Assembly: GCF_001411495.1 (NCBI RefSeq)
Contig: NZ_CP012982.1
Location: 310,001 to 374,000 of the forward strand
DNA length: 64,000 bases
Direction of reading: 5' to 3'
DNA from: Burkholderia cepacia ATCC 25416
Lineage (GTDB): Bacteria > Pseudomonadota > Gammaproteobacteria > Burkholderiales > Burkholderiaceae
Made by a program: the position numbers and the translations under genes. The notes under the pieces are model-generated. The model was not told the origin of the DNA. It worked only from the letters and a program-made list of their open reading frames with translations, and did not search any database. The stretch's first letter is position 1, and the number at the start of each line of letters is the position of its first letter. This document shows positions 8,862 through 16,181 of this stretch, one piece after another.

Positions 8862-9896
8862 ATGAAAGCCCTCGACCGCATCCTCGAATCCGCGCGCCGC
8901 GCGCCGATGCGCATCGCGCTGTGCGAAGCGGACGATCCGCGCGTGCTGCACGCCGCCGCACGCGCGACGCGCGACGGCATCGCGCGCATCGTGCTCGTCG
9001 GCAACCGCGCGGCCGTTCACGCGGCAGCCGCGCGCGACGCGATCGATCTCGACGGCATGACGCTCGTCGATCCGGCCGACGCCCCGCAACGCGATGCGTA
9101 TGCCGACGCGCTGCATGCGCTGCGCGCCAAAAAAGGCATGACCGCCGACGCAGCACGCGACGCGGTGCGCGATCCGTTGACGTACGCCAACCTGATGGTG
9201 CGGCTCGGCGACGCGGACGGCTCGGTCGCGGGCGCCGTGCATGCGACGGCCGACGTCGTGCGCGCGGCGATCCAGCTGATCGGCGTGGACCCGGCGTTCC
9301 GGATCGTGTCGAGCTTCTTCCTGATGATGCTGTGCGAACCGTTCCACACGATCAAGGGCGGGCTGATCTTCTCCGACTGCGCGCTCGTCGTCGATCCGGA
9401 TGCCGGCCAGCTCGCCGAAATCGCGATGGCCGCCGCCGACAGCGCACAAGCGCTGCTCGGCGAGGAACCGCGCGTCGCGATGCTGTCGTTCTCGACGAGC
9501 GGCAGCGCGCATCACGCGGCCGTCGACAAGGTGACGGCCGCGACCGCGCAGGTGCGCGAACTGCGCCCCACCCTCGCGATCGACGGCGACGTGCAGCTCG
9601 ACGCGGCGATCGTCGCGGAGATCGCCGAGCGCAAGATCGCGCATTCGCAGGTGGGCGGCCATGCGAACGTGCTCGTGTTCCCGAGCCTCGAGGCCGGCAA
9701 CATCGGCTACAAGCTCGCCGAACGGATCGGCCGCGCGAAGGCCGTCGGCCCGCTGCTGCAGGGGCTGCGCCGGCCCGCGAACGACCTGTCGCGCGGCTGC
9801 AGCGCCGACGACGTGTATCGCGTGATCGCGGCAACCACCGTGCAGGCGCAGGCGGCCGCGCAACGCGCCGCGACCGGCGAGGCCGCGCCCGCATGA
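8862..9896 (+). CDS. pta: Phosphate acetyltransferase
   Basis: A 344-residue PTA_PTB family enzyme, the usual length of the short bacterial Pta. It converts acetyl phosphate and CoA to acetyl-CoA and phosphate. Family features include VAGAVHATADVVRAAIQLIG, MLSFSTSGSA and the C-terminal NVLVFPSLEAGNIGYKL. Placed directly after xsc, it assimilates the acetyl phosphate that Xsc produces. The start is the ATG at 8862, with only a weak GCGAGCGA in front. Its stop overlaps the next start (ATGA), so the permease is probably translationally coupled. Confidence 0.93.
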   Translation: MKALDRILESARRAPMRIALCEADDPRVLHAAARATRDGIARIVLVGNRAAVHAAAARDAIDLDGMTLVDPADAPQRDAYADALHALRAKKGMTADAARDAVRDPLTYANLMVRLGDADGSVAGAVHATADVVRAAIQLIGVDPAFRIVSSFFLMMLCEPFHTIKGGLIFSDCALVVDPDAGQLAEIAMAAADSAQALLGEEPRVAMLSFSTSGSAHHAAVDKVTAATAQVRELRPTLAIDGDVQLDAAIVAEIAERKIAHSQVGGHANVLVFPSLEAGNIGYKLAERIGRAKAVGPLLQGLRRPANDLSRGCSADDVYRVIAATTVQAQAAAQRAATGEAAPA

Positions 9897-10660
9897 CGGC
9901 CGACAAACTGGCGATCCTGATCGCGGTGATCGGCGCCGGCAGCTATTTCCAGACCGTCACCGGCTTCGGGCTCGGGATGATCGTGATGGGCGCGACGAGC
10001 GGCTTCGGGCTGGCGCCGCTCGCCACCGTCGCCACGCTGATGAGCGTCGTGTCGCTCGCGAACGGCGCGGCCGCGCTGCCCGGCCGGCTGCATCACATCG
10101 ACTGGCGCGCGGTCGGCGCGGCGACGCTCGGCATCCTGCCGTCGGTGGTCGCGGGCGTGCTGCTGCTCGAATGCCTGAGCCGCTCGGCGGCCGACCTGCT
10201 GCAACTGATCCTCGGCGCGGTCGTGCTGTACGGCGGCCTGAGCGCGGCGCTGCGCCCGACGCCGCTCACGGCGCGCTCGGACAACCGCAGCTTCTTCGTC
10301 AGCGGCCTGTTCGGCGGGCTGCTGAGCGGCATGTTCGGCGTGTCGGGGCCGCCGCTGATCTTCCAGTTCTACCGCCAGCCGTTGACGCTCGTGCAGATCC
10401 GCTGCGCGCTGATCGTGCTGTTCACGACGACCTCGGCCACGCGTGTGCTGTACAGCGCATGCGAAGGCCAGATCGATCGCGACATCTGGCTGCTGGCCGC
10501 GATCGCGACACCGGTCGTGATGCTGACGACGGTCGCCGCGCGCCACTATCCGCCGCCGCTGTCGCCGGTCGCGCTGCGCCGGCTCGCGTTCGGCGTGCTG
10601 ATGGCGATCGGCATCGGGCTGATCGCGACGTCGCTGCCGCCGCTGCTGCGCGGCGTGTAG
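9893..10660 (+). CDS. TauE/SafE-family permease, probable sulfite exporter
   Basis: A 255-residue integral membrane protein with about eight hydrophobic segments. It contains two copies of the TauE/SafE signature region: GSYFQTVTGFGLGMIV near residue 15 and SGLFGGLLSGMFGVSGPPLI near residue 140. The family exports sulfite, sulfoacetate or related anions in sulfonate-degrading bacteria. Its ATG overlaps the pta stop by four bases (ATGA), which fixes the start and puts it in the xsc-pta operon. The likely role is relief of sulfite released by Xsc. It converges on the CobT-like gene with a 76-base gap. Confidence 0.85.
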   Translation: MTADKLAILIAVIGAGSYFQTVTGFGLGMIVMGATSGFGLAPLATVATLMSVVSLANGAAALPGRLHHIDWRAVGAATLGILPSVVAGVLLLECLSRSAADLLQLILGAVVLYGGLSAALRPTPLTARSDNRSFFVSGLFGGLLSGMFGVSGPPLIFQFYRQPLTLVQIRCALIVLFTTTSATRVLYSACEGQIDRDIWLLAAIATPVVMLTTVAARHYPPPLSPVALRRLAFGVLMAIGIGLIATSLPPLLRGV

Positions 10661-10736
10661 TGCCGCGCGGCGCATGCCGCATCGAACCCTCCGACGCGCG
10701 GCATTCGCGCCGCGATACGCACGCACAGTGCCCGCT

Positions 10737-12458
10737 TCACCGCCGCGCACCGATCCAGTGCGCGATTTCGACGAGCCGCTTCATGTCCGGCACCGACGCA
10801 AGATCGATCGCGAGCCGGTGCCGGTAGTACGGGCCGAGATCGAGCCCGACGCCGAGCCCGACGACGTCGACGCGGCCGGCCGCTTCCTGGCGCGCGACCA
10901 CCTGCTTCAGGTGATTGTCGAGGTAGAACGGATCGTTCGCGAGCGCCGTCGCGCCGTCCATCGGGCTGCCGTCCGAGATCACGACGAGGATCTTGCGCGC
11001 TTCCGGCCGCGCAGCGAGCCGTGCACACGCCCATTCGACCGCTTCGCCGTCGACGCCCTCGCGGAACAGGTCGGCCTTGAACAGCGCGGCGATGCCCGTG
11101 CGCGCATGCCGCCAGCGCGTGTCCGCGTCCTTGAACACCAGATGGCCGGTTTCGTTGAGCCGGCCCGGATGGCGCGGCTTGCCGCGCGCGAGCCAGTCCT
11201 GCCGCGCGCGGCCGCCGTTCCACGCGAGCGTCGTGAAGCCGAGCACTTCGGTGGCGAGGCCGGCGGCATCGCCGGCGCGGGCCAGCGTGTCGACCATCAG
11301 CGCGACGCCGTCGATCCACGTCTTCATCGATCCCGAGCAGTCGATCAGGAACGCCAGCGCGCAGTCCGCGTGCGGCCGCATGCGTTCGAGCCGGAACAAC
11401 CGCCGTTCGGCCGGCGAGCTGACGAGCTGCGCGAGCCGGCGGCCGTCGAGGCGGCCGTGCTCCTCGCCGAACGACCAGCCGTCGGCCCGCGGCACGACGA
11501 CCGCCGCGCGCAGCACCCGTGCGAGCCGCGTGACGTTGATCCGCTGCGCGGCGACCTGACCGTCGAGCCGGTCGCGATACTCGCGCAGCAGTGCCGCGCG
11601 GATCTGCGCGGCCGGCCGGAGTTCGCGGTCGTAACGCGTCGTGTACGCGCGGTAGACCGCATCGCCGCCATGCAGCACGACGCTGTCGCCCGTTTCGACG
11701 AGTGCCGGCAGGTCGATGCCCGTGTCGTCGAAATCGACCCATAGCGAGAAATTCGTCAGCGCATCGTCCTGCTCGCGTGCGTCTTCCGATGCCGTTTCGA
11801 CGACGGCCGCGCGCGCGTCGCGGATCATCGCCGCAATGCGGCGCGCGAGCGTCAGCGCATGTTCCGCGAATGCGCGCTGATCGTGCCGGCAGCGCCTGAG
11901 CCCCGCGAGCGGCACGCCGATCTCCGGCACGATCGCCGCGCGCGACGCTTCGATCAGGTCTTCCGTTTCTTCGAGCACCGGCCAGCCGGTCAGCCGCGAC
12001 CACGCGATCTGCGCGACCGTGTACACGAGGATCCCGACATGCGTATCGGCCTGCCCCGACCGGTGAAACGCGCGCGACCAGGTTTCGAAACGATGGCGCA
12101 GGTTCTGCACGACGCCGCGCATCGCGGGTGGCGCGAGCGATTCGCAGCGCAGTTGCTCGAGCATTTCGAACAGCACGCGTTCGACCGGATCGTCGCCGGA
12201 CAACGCGCGATGCAGGCCGGCATCCGAATGCAGGATGCGCAGCGCGGCGCCGTCGGCCGCGCCGCGCCACGACGCGAGATCGTCGTCGGCGGCCTGCGCG
12301 CGCAGGTGCGGCGCATGGATCGGCAGCGGCCGCAGGTCACGGCATACGCGGCCCGCACGGTAATGCAGCGCCGCATCGCGAGTCAGCGCACGCACGGTCG
12401 ACGCGCCCAACGCTTCGCGCGCCGACGCGCGACGTGCGGCGTCGCGATCGGCGCTCAC
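10737..12458 (-). CDS. cobT: CobT-like VWA-domain protein, partner of the adjacent AAA+ ATPase
   Basis: A 573-residue protein starting at GTG 12458, which overlaps the upstream stop (GTGA), so it is translationally coupled to the CobS-like gene. The C-terminal third is a VWA domain with the metal-binding motif FLIDCSGSM (near residue 372). Segments EVLGFTTLAWNGG, WLARGKPRHPGRLN and ISDGSPMDG match alpha-proteobacterial CobT closely. CobT and CobS drive the CobN cobaltochelatase in aerobic cobalamin synthesis, but no CobN or other cob gene is in this window. The pair sits between sulfonate genes and a molybdoenzyme, so a chaperone role like NorQ/NorD or CbbQ/CbbO is an alternative. Family assignment is firm; function is open. 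Confidence 0.75.
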   Translation of the reverse strand: MSADRDAARRASAREALGASTVRALTRDAALHYRAGRVCRDLRPLPIHAPHLRAQAADDDLASWRGAADGAALRILHSDAGLHRALSGDDPVERVLFEMLEQLRCESLAPPAMRGVVQNLRHRFETWSRAFHRSGQADTHVGILVYTVAQIAWSRLTGWPVLEETEDLIEASRAAIVPEIGVPLAGLRRCRHDQRAFAEHALTLARRIAAMIRDARAAVVETASEDAREQDDALTNFSLWVDFDDTGIDLPALVETGDSVVLHGGDAVYRAYTTRYDRELRPAAQIRAALLREYRDRLDGQVAAQRINVTRLARVLRAAVVVPRADGWSFGEEHGRLDGRRLAQLVSSPAERRLFRLERMRPHADCALAFLIDCSGSMKTWIDGVALMVDTLARAGDAAGLATEVLGFTTLAWNGGRARQDWLARGKPRHPGRLNETGHLVFKDADTRWRHARTGIAALFKADLFREGVDGEAVEWACARLAARPEARKILVVISDGSPMDGATALANDPFYLDNHLKQVVARQEAAGRVDVVGLGVGLDLGPYYRHRLAIDLASVPDMKRLVEIAHWIGARR

Positions 12459-13444
12459 CGCCCGGCTCCCGGCGCGCCGCCGCCGGCGCGCGACGCAACC
12501 GCCAGTTCCTCGCCGAAGCAGCGCTGGTAATACTCGGCGACGACGGGCCGCTCGGCGTCGTCGCACTTGTTCAGGAACGTGAGCCGGAACGCAAGCGCCG
12601 GATCGCGGAAAATCCGGCAGTTCTCGGCCCAGTTGATCACCGTGCGCGGCGACATCAGCGTGGACAAATCGCCGGTCGCGAAGCCGTTGCGCGTCAGCTC
12701 CGCGAGGCTCACCATCGATTCGAGCAGCGGGCGGCCGGCTTCGTCGGCGAGTTCGGGCACGCGCGCACGCACGATGCCGATCTCCTCGTCGCGCGGCAGA
12801 TAGTCGAGCGTGGCGACCACGTTCCAGCGATCCATCTGCGCATGGTTGAGCATCTGCGTGCCGTGATACAGCCCGTTCAGGTTGCCGAGCCCGACCGTGT
12901 TCGCCGTCGCGAACAGCCGGAACGACGGATGCGGATGGATCACGCGGTTCTGGTCGAGCAGCGTGAACTTGCCGTCGCGTTCGAGAATCCGCTGGATCAC
13001 GAACATCACGTCGGGCCGCCCCGCATCGTATTCGTCGAAGATCAGCGCGACGGGCCGCTGCAGCGCCCACGGCACGATGCCTTCCTGGAACTCGGTCACC
13101 TGCACGTCGTCGCGCACGACGATCGCATCCTTGCCGACGAGGTCGAGCCGGCTGATGTGGCCGTCGAGGTTCACGCGCACGCACGGCCAGTTCAGCCGGG
13201 CCGCGACCTGTTCGATATGCGTCGACTTGCCGGTGCCGTGCATCCCCTGCACGAGCACGCGGCGGTTGCACGCGAAGCCGGCGAGGATCGCGAGCGTGAC
13301 GTCCGGGTTGAAACGGTATGCGTCGTCGATATCGGGCACGTGATCGTCGCGCGCGCTGAACGCGGGCACCATCAGGTCCGAATCGAACCCGAACCGTTCG
13401 CGGACCGACACCATGCAGTCCGGCTTGTTCGTCACCCCTTCCAT
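12455..13444 (-). CDS. cobS: CobS-like AAA+ ATPase (MoxR-related)
   Basis: A 329-residue AAA+ protein. The N-terminal SVRERFGFDSDLMVPAFS and VPDIDDAYRFNPD are typical of CobS. Walker A is GMHGTGKST (residues ~67-75), Walker B is LIFDEYDAGRPDV (~134-146), and sensor-region ATANTVGLGN is present, so ATPase activity is expected. The start ATG at 13444 follows CAGGAGCGCAACGCA. It overlaps the CobT-like gene by four bases. A GGAAC-N5-GTTCC repeat lies 92 bases upstream, shared with the divergent IclR gene. In CobN-type chelatase this subunit powers metal insertion; here the client enzyme is unknown (see findings). Confidence 0.8.
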   Translation of the reverse strand: MEGVTNKPDCMVSVRERFGFDSDLMVPAFSARDDHVPDIDDAYRFNPDVTLAILAGFACNRRVLVQGMHGTGKSTHIEQVAARLNWPCVRVNLDGHISRLDLVGKDAIVVRDDVQVTEFQEGIVPWALQRPVALIFDEYDAGRPDVMFVIQRILERDGKFTLLDQNRVIHPHPSFRLFATANTVGLGNLNGLYHGTQMLNHAQMDRWNVVATLDYLPRDEEIGIVRARVPELADEAGRPLLESMVSLAELTRNGFATGDLSTLMSPRTVINWAENCRIFRDPALAFRLTFLNKCDDAERPVVAEYYQRCFGEELAVASRAGGGAPGAGR

Positions 13445-13535
13445 TGCGTTGCGCTCCTGTCGTTGCCTGTCTTTGTCGGTGTTTGTCGGTGTTTGCGTGT
13501 CGCTACCCGATGCGCGGGCGTCGATCCTTGTTTAC

Positions 13536-13550
13536 GGAACGATTCGTTCC
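13536..13550. promoter_or_regulatory. 15-bp palindrome GGAACGATTCGTTCC between cobS-like and IclR genes
   Basis: A perfect palindrome (seven-base arms around one base) in the divergent 210-base region between the CobS-like gene and the IclR gene. It shares GGAAC-N5-GTTCC with the site over the xsc promoter. IclR-family proteins commonly bind 15-bp palindromes near their own genes, so autoregulation plus control of the ATPase operon is likely. Confidence 0.6.
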
Positions 13551-13654
13551 ACCGCCGGCAATCCGTGCCGGCTTGCCGCACCCGCCGCCCCGCGCGGCCG
13601 GCCCGTCGGGCCGTTCGGTACAATGGCCGCAGTCCAGTTTCCGGAACGCCTGCC

Positions 13655-14407
13655 ATGCTGCCCGCGGATACGCCCACGCTGCGCGCCTTCGCGCTGCTCG
13701 AACATCTCGTCCAGGCCGGCGATGCCGTGTCGCTCGCCGATCTCGTGCGCGAGGTCGATATCCCGAAGGCGTCGCTGCACCGGATGCTCGCGTCGCTCGA
13801 AGCCGGCGGCCTCGTGATCCGCGAGCCGGGCCGCAAGAACGCGTACGCGATCGGCCCGCGCCTCGCCCGGCTCGGCACCGGCGTGATGCTGCATGCGGGC
13901 GCGCGCCGGCTTCGCCATGCGATCCTCGAACGGCTCGTCGCCGATCTCGGCGAAACCTGCAACCTCACCGCGCTGCACGACACGGAAGTCGTCTATCTCG
14001 ATCGCGTCGAAGCCGACTGGCCGCTGCGCCTCGACCTGAAGCCCGGCTCGCGCGTGCCCGCGCATTGCAGCGCCAGCGGCAAGCTGCTGCTCGCGCTGCT
14101 GCCGCGCGACGAGCGCGCCGCGCTGGTGCGCGCGCTGGCGCTGCCGCGCTACACGCCGAATACGATCTCCGATCCCGAACTGCTCGAAGCCGAACTCGAC
14201 CGCACCGCGCACAAGGGCGTCGCGATCGACAACGAGGAATTCGTCGCGGGCATCGCGTGCATCGCGGCACCGGTCGTCGGCGACGACGGCGCGTGCATCG
14301 CCGCGGTCGCCGTGCATGCGCCCGTGTCGCGCGCGCCGCTGTCGCGGCTGCTCGACTGCGTGCCGCGCCTGCAGGAAGCGGCCGGCGCGCTCGCGGCCAC
14401 CTTCTAG
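13655..14407 (+). CDS. IclR-family transcriptional regulator, probable regulator of the sulfonate/sulfite region
   Basis: A 250-residue protein. The N-terminal winged helix (residues ~5-65) has LADLVREVDIPKASLHRMLASLEAGGLV. The C-terminal IclR effector domain has LGETCNLTALHDTEVVYLDR, HCSASGKLLLALL and the conserved VAIDNEEFVAGIACIAAPV. The frame is open far upstream, but the first start that fits the family is the ATG at 13655. It lies between the CobST-like operon and soeC, with a 15-bp palindrome in its promoter region. The effector is not identifiable; a sulfonate or sulfoacetaldehyde-related compound would fit the context. Confidence 0.9.
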   Translation: MLPADTPTLRAFALLEHLVQAGDAVSLADLVREVDIPKASLHRMLASLEAGGLVIREPGRKNAYAIGPRLARLGTGVMLHAGARRLRHAILERLVADLGETCNLTALHDTEVVYLDRVEADWPLRLDLKPGSRVPAHCSASGKLLLALLPRDERAALVRALALPRYTPNTISDPELLEAELDRTAHKGVAIDNEEFVAGIACIAAPVVGDDGACIAAVAVHAPVSRAPLSRLLDCVPRLQEAAGALAATF

Positions 14408-14433
14408 CGCCGCGCGGCGGCACGCGCGCAACG

Positions 14434-15381
14434 TCATGACGCGCGCTGGTAGTAGATGTTCTGCGGATGCCGCGCATCCGCAAAGAAGAACCAGCGTTCC
14501 GCGACCAGCCCCGCATACTGGATCACGAACGCCGCGCCGAGCACGACGGCCGCCGCGACCGACGTCGGCGCGAGCGCGCCCGCGCCGGTCAGCACGAACG
14601 GCACCGCGAATGCGCCGGTCAGGAAGCCGGCCTTCACCGCACGCAACGTGCCGTTGCCCTGCCCGTGAAAGAACTCCCGCGTATTGAACGCGCTGGCCGT
14701 GAAACCGCGCGACTTCTGTTCGACCTTCTCGTGGCGAATACCGGTCGCGCTCTGCACGGTCGACTTCGGTCGCAGCCGGGCATTGCGCGCGAGCGATGCG
14801 AGCCGTGCGACGCAGCCCGCGAGCGTCAGCACGCACGCGGCCGCCGCGAGCCGGCCGACCAGCGCCGGCGCGAGCCAGGCGGCGCAAGCCGTCGCCAGCG
14901 TGCAGCCCGACGCGCAGCCGAGCAGCACGAAGTTCACGAGCGTCAACGGGCTCGCCCATTCCTGCAGGAATCGCAGGCACGCGTAGATCATCGCGGTACA
15001 CACGAACAGCGCGACACTCGCGAGCGCGCCGGCCGCGCCGATCAGCAACGTGCCGGGCCAGCCGAACAGGTAGGCCACGCCATACGCGAACGCGCACGCG
15101 AGAAACACCGGCAGCGCGATGCATTCGCGCGACAGCCACGACGTGCGCCACATCGCGATCGCGCGCCACGCGCGTTCGGGGTGGCCGAGATGGAAGAACG
15201 ACGCGAACAGGCCGAGCACGCCGAGCGCGACCGACAGCGCGGCGCCCGTCACGTAGAACGCGGCGGCCACGTCGACGCCGGCCACGCGCGCGAGCGCCTC
15301 GACGCTCACGAGCGTCAACAGCAAACCCTGTGCGGCGCCGCACAGCGTGGTGAGGAAAACGACCGAAAAGGCTGGACGCAT
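14434..15381 (-). CDS. soeC: DmsC/SoeC-like membrane anchor of molybdoenzyme
   Basis: A 315-residue protein with about eight transmembrane segments and DmsC-family features such as ASFFHLGHPERAWRAI near residue 65 and SRECIALPVF. In SoeABC and DMSO reductase this subunit anchors the FeS/Mo subunits on the cytoplasmic face and exchanges electrons with quinone. The start is the ATG at 15381 (CGGAGTTGCC upstream); the frame continues 26 codons further but overlaps the preceding region without a better signal. It is the last gene of the A-B-C operon, 37 bases after soeB. A Cys/Lys-poor loop near residue 225 (KSTVQSATGIRHEKVEQKS) is soluble. Confidence 0.8.
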   Translation of the reverse strand: MRPAFSVVFLTTLCGAAQGLLLTLVSVEALARVAGVDVAAAFYVTGAALSVALGVLGLFASFFHLGHPERAWRAIAMWRTSWLSRECIALPVFLACAFAYGVAYLFGWPGTLLIGAAGALASVALFVCTAMIYACLRFLQEWASPLTLVNFVLLGCASGCTLATACAAWLAPALVGRLAAAACVLTLAGCVARLASLARNARLRPKSTVQSATGIRHEKVEQKSRGFTASAFNTREFFHGQGNGTLRAVKAGFLTGAFAVPFVLTGAGALAPTSVAAAVVLGAAFVIQYAGLVAERWFFFADARHPQNIYYQRAS

Positions 15382-15418
15382 GGCAACTCCGTCTGGTTCT
15401 GGATAAAAAGCGCGGGGC

Positions 15419-16165
15419 TCAGCGCTGCGTCGCGAGCGACACGAGATCGATGTCGCCACGCGCCGCGCGCGCTTCGAACGAGTCGCTCTCGTCGCGGCCG
15501 GTCGACCCGCTGCCGCATGTGCCGCCGCTGCCGCATGCGCACGATGCTTCGGTCTTCACGCGCGGCAGGTAATGGTTCGACGGCCGCGTGCCCCATTCGG
15601 GCATCAACGCATAACCGCCGCGTTCGCGGATCGCGCGCGACACGTCCGACTCCGGATCGTGCACGTCGCCGAACAGCCGCGCCGACGTCGGGCATGCGAG
15701 CACGCACGCGGGTTTCCGGTCGCGTTCGGGCAGTGCGTCGTTGTCGATGCGGTCCGCGCACAGCGTGCACTTCGTCATCTCCTTGCGGCCTTCGTCGAGT
15801 TCGCGCGCGCCGTACGGGCACGCCCACGCGCAGTACTTGCAGCCGATGCACTTGTCGTAGTCGACCAGCACGATCCCGTCCGACTTGCGCTTGTAGCTCG
15901 CGCCGGTCGGACAGACGGGCACGCACGGCGGATCCTCGCAATGCAGGCACGACTTCGGAAAGTGGATCGTGTCGGTCATCGGGAACACGCCCGCTTCGTA
16001 CGTCTGCACGCGATTGAAGAACGTGCCGGACGGATCGTCGTCGTACGGGCGCAGATCGGCGAGACTGCCGGCTTCGCCCGATGTGTTCCATTCCTTGCAG
16101 CTCGTCACGCAGGCATGGCAGCCGACGCACACGTTCAGGTCGATGACGAGGGCCATCTGGGTCAT
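15419..16165 (-). CDS. soeB: SoeB-like iron-sulfur subunit (four [4Fe-4S] clusters)
   Basis: A 248-residue DmsB-type ferredoxin subunit. Cysteine sets for four clusters are visible: C13/16/19/23, C73/76/81/85, C106/109/112/116 and C133/136/154/158. There is no export signal, consistent with a cytoplasmic-facing complex. The start ATG 16165 follows GAAGGAGCACGACC; an internal ATG three codons later has no such spacing. Unusually, the C-terminal tail carries three more cysteines in a Gly/Ser-rich stretch (SCACGSGGTCGSG, residues 208-220). It lies 16 bases after soeA in the same operon and passes electrons from SoeA to SoeC. Confidence 0.85.
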   Translation of the reverse strand: MTQMALVIDLNVCVGCHACVTSCKEWNTSGEAGSLADLRPYDDDPSGTFFNRVQTYEAGVFPMTDTIHFPKSCLHCEDPPCVPVCPTGASYKRKSDGIVLVDYDKCIGCKYCAWACPYGARELDEGRKEMTKCTLCADRIDNDALPERDRKPACVLACPTSARLFGDVHDPESDVSRAIRERGGYALMPEWGTRPSNHYLPRVKTEASCACGSGGTCGSGSTGRDESDSFEARAARGDIDLVSLATQR

Positions 16166-16181
16166 GGTCGTGCTCCTTCGA

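Noticed and set aside
13555-13580. GCCGGC-N7-GCCGGC repeat before the IclR gene as a terminator
   Set aside because: Only six base pairs of common GC sequence and no T-tract, and it lies upstream of a start codon rather than after a gene.
12128-13654. Long N-terminal extension of the IclR protein
   Set aside because: The upstream part of the frame is antisense to the CobS/CobT-like genes and Arg-rich; the IclR fold begins right after the ATG at 13655.
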